A stretch of DNA of 64,000 nucleotides, taken from positions 62,001-126,000 of the forward strand of contig NZ_JAFBEP010000003.1 in assembly GCF_016908775.1 (NCBI RefSeq), given 5' to 3'. The first letter of the stretch is position 1. Each line of letters begins with the position of its first letter. The stretch is from Defluviitalea raffinosedens. GTDB lineage: Bacteria; Bacillota; Clostridia; Lachnospirales; Defluviitaleaceae. Position numbers and translations under genes: made by a program. The notes beneath the pieces were generated by a model that worked only from the letters and a program-made list of their open reading frames with translations, ran no database searches and was not told the DNA's origin. Shown here piece by piece: positions 27,151 through 34,596 of this stretch.

Positions 27151-27222
27151 GAATATGGTGCCTGTCAATATACATTTCCACATTTGGAATGAATCCACAA
27201 ATGTATATGGCAGACACCATTC
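27151..27222 (-). terminator. Long hairpin terminator after the flavin dehydrogenase cluster
   Basis: Outer arms AGAATGGTGTCTG and complement (with mismatches) and inner arms ATATACATTT/AAATGTATAT form a ~70-base hairpin, then TCTTTTTGATT on the minus strand. The layout and parts of the sequence (CACATTTG.AATG) recur in the terminator at 32.07 kb. Confidence 0.75.
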
Positions 27223-27228
27223 TTAGGA

Positions 27229-28737
27229 TTATATTTTAATTGAAGCAACTTCATAGAAAAATTTTCTTGGATAAGAAATGGTCACTACTGCTGTCCCTTC
27301 ATATTTAGGGGACTGGACCACCCGAACGACTTTTGCAGGACATACTGCCTGCCCATCTTTATTCACCGCCATAACGTTTTCTCCTTTTTTAGGGAGGGGC
27401 AAAAATTCATAGGGGATGGATAAGGCAACTTCTTCTTCTGAAAAAATATAGTCTCTAAGGGTGATGGCCTGACCCGGGCAGGCAGGAACACAAAGTCCGC
27501 ACCCGATGCATTTCTCATAATCTATTTTGGGTGTATTGCTGATCTGATCTCCAATCATTATTGCATGCCTGGGACAGGAAGCTTCACAGGGATTACAAGG
27601 GATTTCCTGAGTGCATTCAACGATTGCAACGGCTCCTTTTAATAACCTCTCTTTGGATGGAAGCACCATGCTCTTTTGACTTTTTCCTTCATGAATATTG
27701 TGTCTTAGCTGAGAAAGCCTGTTTTTAACAGAAGCTGCATATTTTATATATTCTTCTTTTTCATAAAGCCCCAGAGACCAGGCCACTGCAAGGCCTGCCA
27801 TTCTGCCTTCTTCCATGGCGATGCTCGCTTCTTCTATTCCCGTTATATCTCCTGCAACATAGATACCTTTTATACTGGTTTCCATGTTTTCATCGTGAAC
27901 AGGAATATGCCCTCCCAAAGAAGGATTGTACAGAAAGGCACAACCTGCCATCCATGCCAGTTCTCCTAAAGGGGTAAAACCCGTAGCAAGGCAGATGGTA
28001 TCGACATCCAAAATTTTTTCGCTGCCCTCTATGGGTTTAAAATGCTCATCCACCTCTACAATCTCCGCTCCTTCTACGCAAGTACTTCCAAGAGCTCTTT
28101 TTATCGTATGCCTCGGATAAAAAGGCACCCCGGCTCTTCTTAACTTTGCCATATGAACCTCATATCCGCCCGCCTTCTCCCCTACATCGATAATTCCTGC
28201 CACTTCTATGCCTGTCTGTATGAGTTGATAGGATACAATGACCCCTACATTTCCCGATCCTACCATAAGCACTTTGTTCCCAGGCCTAACCCTATGAATA
28301 TTCATCATGGTCTGGGCTGCGCCTGCACCCATCACCCCAGGGAGCGTCCATCCAGGGAAATTGATGGGATTTTCCTGGGCTCCTGTTGCGATAATGATTC
28401 TTTCCCCTTGGACCGTCAAAGACTTCTTTTTATTTTGAATTACCCATACTTCTTTATTGGCATTAAGCCCTACTACCTCTGTATTAAGCCATATCTCAAT
28501 ACCTAAATCTTCTGCTTCCTTAAGAAGCATTTCTCCTATATATATCCCTCTCATACCTGCCTTATGTTCCTTAGAACCGAAAAATTTATGGATCTGTTTA
28601 AAAAGTTGTCCTCCTGCCTTATGATTTTCATCAATGACAAGCACTTCTCCTCCTGCCTTTGCCACTTCAATGGCACTGCAAAGACCTGCAGGTCCACCTC
28701 CAATGACCACTACGGATTTATTCATCATCTTTTTCAC
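27229..28737 (-). CDS. FAD/NAD(P)-dependent oxidoreductase with C-terminal 2x[4Fe-4S], amino-acid dehydrogenase subunit
   Basis: 502 residues. The N-terminal FAD Rossmann motif is VVIGGGPAGLCSAIEVAKAGG (~9-29), the NAD-type second motif is VLMVGSGNVGVIVSYQLI, and AGDITG closes the FAD fold. The last ~130 residues hold ferredoxin-like cysteines (CTQEIPCNPCEASCPRH and CIGCGLCVPACPG). The architecture matches the alpha subunit of heteromeric HcnB/D-hydroxyproline dehydrogenase/sarcosine-oxidase-like enzymes. The start is GTG (28737) or ATG (28728/28725); the gene overlaps the upstream [2Fe-2S] gene by 20 bases. Substrate unknown. Confidence 0.85.
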   Translation of the reverse strand: MKKMMNKSVVVIGGGPAGLCSAIEVAKAGGEVLVIDENHKAGGQLFKQIHKFFGSKEHKAGMRGIYIGEMLLKEAEDLGIEIWLNTEVVGLNANKEVWVIQNKKKSLTVQGERIIIATGAQENPINFPGWTLPGVMGAGAAQTMMNIHRVRPGNKVLMVGSGNVGVIVSYQLIQTGIEVAGIIDVGEKAGGYEVHMAKLRRAGVPFYPRHTIKRALGSTCVEGAEIVEVDEHFKPIEGSEKILDVDTICLATGFTPLGELAWMAGCAFLYNPSLGGHIPVHDENMETSIKGIYVAGDITGIEEASIAMEEGRMAGLAVAWSLGLYEKEEYIKYAASVKNRLSQLRHNIHEGKSQKSMVLPSKERLLKGAVAIVECTQEIPCNPCEASCPRHAIMIGDQISNTPKIDYEKCIGCGLCVPACPGQAITLRDYIFSEEEVALSIPYEFLPLPKKGENVMAVNKDGQAVCPAKVVRVVQSPKYEGTAVVTISYPRKFFYEVASIKI

Positions 28738-29050
28738 TTCTCTCCCAACTGCCCAGGCCCTTCTGGGTTTCTATTTTCATTCCATCTCTCACTGGGGTAA
28801 TACAAGTTCTTACATTTGGAATACCATCCACAACCATGACACAATCCGTACATCTCCCTATGGCACAAAAGACTCCTCTGGGTTCTTTTCTTTTTCTGGT
28901 ATAACGGCAGACTTTAATGCCATTGGCAAGCAGCGTGGCAGCAATCATTTCTCCTTCATAGGCTTTAAGGATCTTGCCATCTACCCAGATGGCAACTTCT
29001 TTTTTATCTTCCATCTTTCCTAATATAGGATGTTCCATAATTCTATTCAT
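28718..29050 (-). CDS. (2Fe-2S)-binding protein, HcnA / SoxA-like subunit
   Basis: 110 residues. A ferredoxin-fold [2Fe-2S] site is formed by GVFCAIGRCTDCVMVVDG and a later NVRTCITPV cysteine. It corresponds to the small subunit of heteromeric FAD amine dehydrogenases (HcnA-like), which is a stand-alone version of the N-terminal domain of sarcosine oxidase alpha. It overlaps the large FAD subunit downstream and the BFD-like gene upstream by 8 bases. Confidence 0.85.
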   Translation of the reverse strand: MNRIMEHPILGKMEDKKEVAIWVDGKILKAYEGEMIAATLLANGIKVCRYTRKRKEPRGVFCAIGRCTDCVMVVDGIPNVRTCITPVRDGMKIETQKGLGSWERSEKDDE

Positions 29051-29303
29051 TTAAAAGATCACCTTCTATTCCAAGATTAACTGGACGGACGGGTTGTCTA
29101 TAGGTTCCCTGCCTTGGAAGGTTTTTCGTTATTTCTTGGATCATTTTTTCTATTCGCACTCTGCAAGTCCGTCCCTGACACAGTCCCATGCCGCATCTTG
29201 TAAATCTTTTTACTTCGTTAAAGGTATTTGCTCCATCCTCTATGGCCTCTTCAATTTCTCTTTGAGTAATTTCTTCACATCTGCATATAATAATATCCTC
29301 CAT
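29043..29303 (-). CDS. BFD-like (2Fe-2S)-binding protein
   Basis: 86 residues from ATG 29303 (MEDIIICRCEEIT), five bases after GAGGAG; an in-frame start 17 codons earlier (29354) overlaps an intercistronic hairpin and lacks a site. The BFD/NirB-type cysteines are CRCEE at the N-terminus and CGMGLCQGRTC in the middle (C-x-C...C-x4-C-x3-C spacing). In related enzymes this domain bridges flavin and [2Fe-2S] centres. It overlaps the HcnA-like gene, and the whole set forms one enzyme. Confidence 0.85.
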   Translation of the reverse strand: MEDIIICRCEEITQREIEEAIEDGANTFNEVKRFTRCGMGLCQGRTCRVRIEKMIQEITKNLPRQGTYRQPVRPVNLGIEGDLLNE

Positions 29304-29327
29304 AAATACTCCTCTCTCTATTTTTAA

Positions 29328-29350
29328 TAGGGCGAACACTGTCCGCCCTA
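29328..29350 (-). promoter_or_regulatory. Intercistronic hairpin between symporter and BFD-like genes
   Basis: TAGGGCG and CGCCCTA arms around GACAGTGTT, just after the symporter stop, followed by ATTAAAAATAG. It has no solid T run, so it is probably a partial terminator that lowers expression of the enzyme genes or stabilises the symporter message. Confidence 0.55.
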
Positions 29351-29355
29351 TCATT

Positions 29356-30789
29356 TTATGACCATTGCGCTTTTGAATTTTTCGTCAATAAAGATACTAT
29401 AATAATCAAAACAGCAGAGATTATTAAAGCAATAAGTACCCTGTTAGAACCCAGGGCAGGAATTTGTGTGAGTATGGAGCCAGTTATAATTCCAATCCTT
29501 GCGCCCCAAGGGGTTACTTTGCTGTTTTTAACGCCCATTTCGAATTTTTCGCCTTTTCTTTCCTTCCAAAGAAGCCCTACTAAAAGAAGGGGGACTAAAC
29601 CACCTCCGGCCATGGCATAGGCCCTGGAAAACAAGTCTAAAATAGAGCTGGCATAAATGCCTGCTACGGCAGAAAAAACACCAATGACAATGGTTAATCC
29701 TTTTGCATATTTAACAAGCTGTGCATCTGTTGCCTTCTCCTTAAAGGGTTTGATTAAATCGTTGACAATAAGAATGGATGCAGAATTTAAGTTTGAATCT
29801 GCCGAAGACATACCTGCCGCCAGTACCAGTGCAAAAATCATCACTGCAATACCTTTGGGAACATAATTGAGCATAAACCAAGGCATTGCATCATCCGGTT
29901 TTAGTCCTTGATTTAATGTAAGAATCACCATACCTACCAATGCAGTTAACATAACAAAGATAATCGCAATGATTCCACTCCATAAAAGTCCGTCTCTTGC
30001 AGCTTTTTTATTTTTAGCGGAAAAACACCTTTGCCAGTAAATCTGAGCTGCCAATATCCCAATACATCCCGTTACAAACTGATTAAGAAGCTGTATGACA
30101 TTGGTTCCTCTAAAACTCCATAATTCTCCTTTGCCTACTTCTGCGAGTCTCATTCCCAATTCTGTCATACTCCAGCCAACTGGTGAAAAGGCAAAGATAT
30201 AAAAAGCAACACCAAATATTACAACCAATATTCCTTGAATCAGATCCGTCCAAACTACGGAATATATACCTCCCAGAGTGGTATAAACAATAAATACAAG
30301 AGAGAATAATAGAATAATTGGAACAGGATTGGCGCCAGTAATAATGTTAAAGATATTTCCAAAAGCCTTTCCTTGTCCTCCCACCCATGCAATCATAATC
30401 ATAGAAGCCAGAATACCGCCTAAGGCTCTTGTGACCTTATCTCTTACGATTAAATCATCCATCATTTCAGGAAAAGTATTATAGGTAAGCCGTCCTGCCA
30501 ATCCTGCAAAAAATAGTGCAAAAATAATTTTAGATCCCTGTTCTCCTAAAATGAATACAAGCCAGGGAAGCCCAAATTGATAGCCTTTACCTGCATGGCC
30601 TATAAAATTTCCAACACCCATAATCGTTGCAAATTGTGTAAAGAAAATAAGATATAAAGGAAAAGTTTTACCCCCTATGGCATAATGCGAAAAACTGGAC
30701 TGGGCTTTTCCCGTTACCTTCCAGGAAATGAACAAGAATACCGCGCACATTACGCCAGTAACAATCCACAACCATACCCCTAAATCCAT
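29356..30789 (-). CDS. Sodium:solute symporter (SSF family)
   Basis: 477 residues with about 13 membrane segments. The family signature GGxYSVVWTDLIQG is seen as LGGIYSVVWTDLIQGILV (~167-184), and AAGMSSADSNLNSASILIVND is the conserved helix-8 sodium region. SSF members import proline, pantothenate, sugars, acetate and others with sodium. Its place between a DadA-like flavoprotein and three dehydrogenase subunits suggests it brings in their amino-acid or amine substrate. Related to PutP-type carriers but substrate not assignable. Confidence 0.9.
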   Translation of the reverse strand: MDLGVWLWIVTGVMCAVFLFISWKVTGKAQSSFSHYAIGGKTFPLYLIFFTQFATIMGVGNFIGHAGKGYQFGLPWLVFILGEQGSKIIFALFFAGLAGRLTYNTFPEMMDDLIVRDKVTRALGGILASMIMIAWVGGQGKAFGNIFNIITGANPVPIILLFSLVFIVYTTLGGIYSVVWTDLIQGILVVIFGVAFYIFAFSPVGWSMTELGMRLAEVGKGELWSFRGTNVIQLLNQFVTGCIGILAAQIYWQRCFSAKNKKAARDGLLWSGIIAIIFVMLTALVGMVILTLNQGLKPDDAMPWFMLNYVPKGIAVMIFALVLAAGMSSADSNLNSASILIVNDLIKPFKEKATDAQLVKYAKGLTIVIGVFSAVAGIYASSILDLFSRAYAMAGGGLVPLLLVGLLWKERKGEKFEMGVKNSKVTPWGARIGIITGSILTQIPALGSNRVLIALIISAVLIIIVSLLTKNSKAQWS

Positions 30790-30809
30790 ACTCTGCCCCC
30801 TTTAACTTT

Positions 30810-31976
30810 TTACTTTTTAAACCTGCTTAAATTCAGTTCTTCCATAGGATAGGCCACTTTCTCGCCGCAAATCATAGAAGCCGTAATTTTGCCAGTAACA
30901 GGTGCCATAGCAATACCATCTCCTTCATGGCCTGCCGCAATATAGAATCCTTTTTTCCCCTCTACTTCTCCAATAATGGCTTTACCATCCTCGGAAGCTG
31001 GTCTAAGGCCGGCAAAACTTCGAATCATATGAACGTTTTTTAAAATTGGAAACATCTTAAGAGCTTCTTGCATGATCAGCATCAACGCTTCATAAGTCGT
31101 ACTTTGGTCAAACCCTGCATATTCCCTCGTGCTTCCTATTAAGTAATTGCCACTGGAGGCTTGGCTAAGAGCCAGTCCAATTCCCAACTCCCTGTGTTTT
31201 TTGGGCTTTCTTTGGATAATCTGAGGGTTCATTTTCGCAGCAATATAATCCGCACTCCAGGCATTGGTTGCTCCAAGGGGTGGTACCTGCTGAGTAACGA
31301 TAATTTGCCCCCTTTTGGGTTTAATGGGAATATCAATTCCAATAAGTTTTCCTATTTCCGGTGCCCAGGCCCCCGCAGCATTAACCACATATTCTGTTTG
31401 TATACGACTTCCATCTTTAAGATCAATCTCCCAGGAATCTTCCCTTTGCATAATGTCCGTAATTTCTATATGAGTTTTTAGGGCCAGACCAAGGGCAGTC
31501 CCCTTTTTTAGAAATCCTCTCATAACTTTTAGGGGATTCACCTGGGAATCTTTACTGCAGTAAGTGGAAGCTTTAATGTCTTTTCTTACAAAGGGTTGCT
31601 TTTTAAGTACATCTTTTCGATCCAGCATTTCAACCGGGAGTCCGTGGCTATTTTGTATTTTAACAAACTCTTCCATTGCCTTGAGTTGTACATCGTCTTC
31701 TATTAGTACCATCCCTCCCCTGTTTTCAAATTCCAGGTCGATCTCCAGTTCTTTAGACAAACATTTGTACATTTCTACACTTTCCAGCGTCATGTCTAAA
31801 AGAATACCTGGCTTTTTGGATTGAAAGAAAATAGCATCATCGCAGGAAGATGATGCCCCGCTGCCCACTTCCCCTTTTTCTAAAATCAAAACCTTTTTCT
31901 TTTTTAAAAGAAGGTAGTAGCTTACGGACAGTCCTATAATGCCTCCCCCAATGATCACGACATCATAATGTGCCAA
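30810..31976 (-). CDS. FAD-dependent amino-acid/amine dehydrogenase (DadA / HcnC / glycine-oxidase-like)
   Basis: 388 residues of the DAO family. FAD Rossmann motif VVIIGGGIIGLSVSYYLLLKK (quoted near its limit; residues ~6-25), GSGASSSC, AAGAWAP, and the C-terminal SFAGLRPASEDGKAIIGEVE and AGHEGDGIAMAPVTG are DAO hallmarks. It would oxidise a secondary or D-amino acid to the imine, feeding electrons to the [2Fe-2S]/FAD/[4Fe-4S] subunits encoded downstream. The start is TTG at 31976, with GGGGGG eight bases upstream. First gene of the five-gene cluster. Confidence 0.85.
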   Translation of the reverse strand: MAHYDVVIIGGGIIGLSVSYYLLLKKKKVLILEKGEVGSGASSSCDDAIFFQSKKPGILLDMTLESVEMYKCLSKELEIDLEFENRGGMVLIEDDVQLKAMEEFVKIQNSHGLPVEMLDRKDVLKKQPFVRKDIKASTYCSKDSQVNPLKVMRGFLKKGTALGLALKTHIEITDIMQREDSWEIDLKDGSRIQTEYVVNAAGAWAPEIGKLIGIDIPIKPKRGQIIVTQQVPPLGATNAWSADYIAAKMNPQIIQRKPKKHRELGIGLALSQASSGNYLIGSTREYAGFDQSTTYEALMLIMQEALKMFPILKNVHMIRSFAGLRPASEDGKAIIGEVEGKKGFYIAAGHEGDGIAMAPVTGKITASMICGEKVAYPMEELNLSRFKK

Positions 31977-32064
31977 GACCTAAACCCCCCACCAATTGCA
32001 TCAATCAATTCATCAATCATTCGCCTTTCTATAAATATATGGAAAATTCAGACGCAATATAACA

Positions 32065-32120
32065 AAAAATAAAATACCTGCCGGTTCACATTTCTACATT
32101 TGAATGTAAACCGGCAGGCA
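32065..32120 (-). terminator. Terminator of queT
   Basis: 10-base perfect stem CCTGCCGGTT/AACCGGCAGG with an inner ACATTT/AAATGT extension, then ATTTTATTTTTTG on the minus strand. Confidence 0.85.
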
Positions 32121-32133
32121 CTATAGGTTCGAA

Positions 32134-32628
32134 TTATGAATATTTAAATATATGCTGCTTATATTTATCTAATATAATCATTAACGGATATCCGATTCCA
32201 TAACAAGAAATCAATTGTCCAAGCCCTACGCCTCCCATAAATATAAGAAGGGTTGTATTCCACTCAATCCTGCCAAAGGTTCCGTAGTAAATCAGTAGTC
32301 CCACAATAAGGGCATTCACTACGATGGGTGGAATGGGCACCAGTACTTTCTTTGGCATTTTATAGGACAGATAGGCGGCAATTAAAGTGGCTAAACTGCC
32401 GAAAACGATGTCCACCATGCCAAATTTACTAATGAAGATATTGGATAATAAGCATCCAATAAATAACCCCGGAACTGCCGCAGGGGTAAAGAATGGCAGT
32501 ACAGTCAAAGCTTCTGAAATACGCACCTGGATATAATCCGTGCTGATCACTGCAAAGGGCAGGGTTAACACCACATAAATTGCAGCAATCAGGGCTGACT
32601 GCACCAAAAACAAGATTTTCTTATTCAT
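32134..32628 (-). CDS. queT: QueT-type queuosine precursor transporter
   Basis: 164 residues, five or six membrane segments. ALIAAIYVVLTLPFAVIS, the charged QVRISEALTVLPFF and PGLFIGCLLSNI match the QueT (COG4708) S-component family, which takes up preQ1/preQ0 or queuine precursors, usually with an ECF energy module encoded elsewhere. The preQ1-I riboswitch overlapping its ribosome site independently supports the substrate. Single-gene unit with its own terminator. Confidence 0.93.
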   Translation of the reverse strand: MNKKILFLVQSALIAAIYVVLTLPFAVISTDYIQVRISEALTVLPFFTPAAVPGLFIGCLLSNIFISKFGMVDIVFGSLATLIAAYLSYKMPKKVLVPIPPIVVNALIVGLLIYYGTFGRIEWNTTLLIFMGGVGLGQLISCYGIGYPLMIILDKYKQHIFKYS

Positions 32629-32636
32629 TTTTTATC

Positions 32637-32678
32637 CTCCTTAGTTTTGTTTATAGTCAGGATTTCGCGAACTGACTT
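32637..32678 (-). promoter_or_regulatory. preQ1-I riboswitch upstream of queT
   Basis: On the minus strand P1 is AGTCAG/CTGACT, the loop TTCGCGAAATC carries the conserved TTCGC...CC region, and the A-rich tail ATAAACAAAACTAAGGAGG folds back as the pseudoknot. The Shine-Dalgarno GGAGG is inside the tail, so control is most likely at translation: preQ1 hides the ribosome site. Confidence 0.88.
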
Positions 32679-32893
32679 CTGTAGTACTATAACACAATTA
32701 AAGCATAAAGAAAAGCTATTTTTCAGGGTTTTCATATTTTAGATATAATCTGCAATACAATAAAACATATTAAATATAATACTCTGTTAGAAGTTTGTTA
32801 GAAGTTCGGAGTAAAAACAGGTTACTATTTAAATAAAGGATTTTTATCCTCTCTGTCGAATCTTTTATAAAAACAAAATAGGAGTGCATAGGG

Positions 32894-33079
32894 ATGTTTT
32901 TTGAATTCAGAAATAGAAACAGAACTGTAAAAGAACTGAGAAAAGATAAATGTTACACGGTTAAGGAACTGGCAGAAAAAGTGAACTTAAACCCTTCCAT
33001 CATCAATAAAGTAGATTCGTTAAAATTAAGAGATGTGCCTGAACCAGTAAAGTCTAAAATCCTTCCTTTTCTAAAATAA
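32894..33079 (+). CDS. Small helix-turn-helix protein
   Basis: 61 residues. After a basic N-terminus (FRNRNRTVKELRKDK) it has a helix-turn-helix-like stretch YTVKELAEKVNLNPSIINKVDSLK (quoted in part, residues ~21-40), followed by a short C-terminal helix ending KSKILPFLK. The ribosome site is GGAG 11 bases before ATG. It is the first of three plus-strand genes. It resembles short Xre/MerR-like stubs seen in Clostridia; target and role are unknown. Confidence 0.65.
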   Translation: MFFEFRNRNRTVKELRKDKCYTVKELAEKVNLNPSIINKVDSLKLRDVPEPVKSKILPFLK

Positions 33080-33098
33080 TTTTTTGTCGAAGCTTGTC

Positions 33099-33152
33099 AC
33101 AAGCGGGCCAAGCTCCTCATATATTATTAGTGTAGACAAGGTTAATATATGA
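33099..33152 (+). promoter_or_regulatory. Sporulation-type promoter and inverted repeat before the YmaF gene
   Basis: AC, then 17 bases, then CATATATTA, fits the sigma-K/sigma-E pattern (AC-N16/17-CATAnnnTA). The -10 is the left arm of an inverted repeat CCTCATATATTA ... TAATATATGAGG whose right arm runs into the GGAGGTG ribosome site, so a bound repressor or an RNA hairpin could also act here. Confidence 0.45.
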
Positions 33153-33164
33153 GGAGGTGAAAAG

Positions 33165-33515
33165 ATGAACGAAGTTCAAGCTAAACCCAAACCAAAGCCA
33201 AATGCACAGACCCATGTTCATGAATTCGTAGGCAGTGTAATGGTTGCCGAAGGTGTAGAGCCCCATAACCACCGTTTTTCCGGTGTAACCAGTGAAGTGA
33301 TTCCTCTTCCTTGTGGAGGACATAAACATGCTCTATACACCAGTACTGACTTCTATGACAACCATTACCATGAGGTTGCAGCTGAAACAGGACCTGCAAT
33401 ATATGTAGGTGACGGAAGGCATATACATTATGTAAATGCCACAACAACTCTAAATGCGGGCCATACCCACGATTTTATCTTTGCTACTTTAATCAATAAT
33501 CCGACAGGAAACTAA
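33165..33515 (+). CDS. YmaF family protein, His-rich
   Basis: 116 residues of the YmaF family (function unknown). Six H-x-H motifs occur at roughly regular intervals: HVHEF, HNHRF, GHKHA, NHYHE, RHIHYV, GHTHDF. That is a pattern expected for metal binding or a repeated beta-hairpin fold. The N-terminal KPKPKPNAQ stretch is flexible. Excellent ribosome site (GGAGGTG) and a clear terminator (33523-33565). No signal peptide, so cytoplasmic or spore-associated. The promoter looks sporulation-specific. Confidence 0.8.
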   Translation: MNEVQAKPKPKPNAQTHVHEFVGSVMVAEGVEPHNHRFSGVTSEVIPLPCGGHKHALYTSTDFYDNHYHEVAAETGPAIYVGDGRHIHYVNATTTLNAGHTHDFIFATLINNPTGN

Positions 33516-33522
33516 AGTCAAA

Positions 33523-33565
33523 AACACAGCGATTGGATTATTAAATCCAAATCGCTGTGTTTTTT
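33523..33565 (+). terminator. Terminator of the YmaF gene
   Basis: ACACAGCGATTGGATT pairs with AATCCAAATCGCTGTGT (one unpaired base), followed by TTTTTT. Confidence 0.92.
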
Positions 33566-33663
33566 ATTCCTCACTTATCTTAAAAACAATATACAGTATA
33601 GTTATTTCTTAATATTTTGATAAGGGCAACAACGCCCCCTATTTTTTAATAAAAAGGAACATT

Positions 33664-33691
33664 ATATATGTTTTTGTCATAATATGTAGCA
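33664..33691 (+). promoter_or_regulatory. Candidate sigma-K/sigma-E-type promoter
   Basis: AC-N17-CATAATAT about 45 bases before the Gly/Tyr-rich gene matches the mother-cell pattern in the -10 and the AC of the -35. No sigma-A -35 is present. Confidence 0.4.
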
Positions 33692-33731
33692 GGATTGTGA
33701 ATCCTAATACTTTTTGAAAGGAGATTGGAGT

Positions 33732-34079
33732 ATGCCCAATGGATTTGGTTATGGAGGGTACGGTTATGGATACGGCTATGGCGGGATTCTTTATCATTTA
33801 AGTCGACTGATCGGAGAAACCGTTACGATTTACACAACCAGCGGCGGTCAGTCTGGTTCTGGTTTCACTGGAGTATTGATTGGTGTGAATCCTTCATTTG
33901 TTACTTTAGTAACAGGTCAAGGTCCTGCCCCCGGATGTGCTCTTGGAAATACTTGTGGAGGATATGACAACTATGGTGGATATGGCAATTACAGTGGATA
34001 CAATGGTATTTATTCTGTTGGTTCTATTACACATATTCCCGTTTACATGATTGCTTCATTTACCCATAATACACTTTAA
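33732..34079 (+). CDS. Gly/Tyr-rich small protein, spore-coat-like
   Basis: 115 residues from ATG 33732, eight bases after AGGAG (an upstream in-frame ATG at 33714 lacks a site). Low-complexity GY repeats at the N-terminus (MPNGFGYGGYGYGYGYGG) and middle (GGYDNYGGYGNYSGYNG) flank a globular stretch HLSRLIGETVTIYTTSGG ... GFTGVLIGVNPSFVTLVTG. This reads like a small beta-barrel of the type found in spore-coat-associated DUF2642/YuzF-like proteins. The family assignment is tentative. The end lies 12 bases from the end of the converging rlmH gene, with no terminator. Confidence 0.65.
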   Translation: MPNGFGYGGYGYGYGYGGILYHLSRLIGETVTIYTTSGGQSGSGFTGVLIGVNPSFVTLVTGQGPAPGCALGNTCGGYDNYGGYGNYSGYNGIYSVGSITHIPVYMIASFTHNTL

Positions 34080-34091
34080 AAAATGAATTCT

Positions 34092-34544
34092 TCAAAAAAT
34101 CCTGGAGATTTGCTCTAAGAGAATAAGCCGCATAAGCTGATGAGGAAAGGTCATTTTTGAAAAACTGATTTGCTCATTTGAAAGTCTCAGCACTTCATCC
34201 GATAAGCCAAGAGAGCCTCCTATTATAAAGATGACAGAGTCTTTTCCTTTAAGACTCAATTTTTTTATATGGGAAGCAAATTCTCCGGAAGAATATTGCT
34301 TTCCCTGAATGGCTAAAGAAATAATATATCCATCCTGATTTTTGATGTGTTTTAAGATTTTCTTTCCTTCTTTTTGCTTCACTTCTTCTTCCTGAGCCGG
34401 ACTTAAATTTTCTGGCGCTTTTTCATCTTCAAGCTCAATAACTTCTATATTACAATGTCTGGATATACGTTTTTTATACTCTAAAATACCCTCTTTTAAA
34501 TAAGCCTCTTTTATTTTTCCTATGGAAATTATGGTGATGTTCAT
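34092..34544 (-). CDS. rlmH: 23S rRNA (pseudouridine1915-N3)-methyltransferase RlmH, C-terminally truncated
   Basis: 150 residues from ATG 34544 (MNITIISIGKIKEAYL), seven bases after AGGAG; the earlier frame opening at 34562 is not used. The SPOUT knot motif FIIGGSLGLSDEVL and SFSKMTFPHQLMRLILLEQ are intact. RlmH normally continues past this point with a nearly invariant FRINRGEPYHK tail that finishes the knot and active site. Here the frame reads ISRIF and then TGA; the next codons (R-I-H) fit for two residues and then all resemblance ends. The gene therefore lacks about nine conserved C-terminal residues and may be inactive or pseudogene-like. Confidence 0.85.
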   Translation of the reverse strand: MNITIISIGKIKEAYLKEGILEYKKRISRHCNIEVIELEDEKAPENLSPAQEEEVKQKEGKKILKHIKNQDGYIISLAIQGKQYSSGEFASHIKKLSLKGKDSVIFIIGGSLGLSDEVLRLSNEQISFSKMTFPHQLMRLILLEQISRIF

Positions 34545-34562
34545 GTTCTCACTCCTGGACAT

Positions 34563-34596
34563 AAATAAAGTAGGGAGAAAGCTCCCTACTTTATTT
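34563..34596 (-). terminator. Terminator of murA
   Basis: Perfect 15-base stem (AAATAAAGTAGGGAG and complement) around a 4-base loop, with TTTATTTATG after it on the minus strand. It overlaps the murA stop. Confidence 0.85.

Noticed and set aside
33181..33447. Minus-strand frames (70 and 88 residues) over the YmaF gene
   Set aside because: Antisense of a well-supported gene; composition skewed to His/Leu as expected of the complement of the H-x-H repeats.
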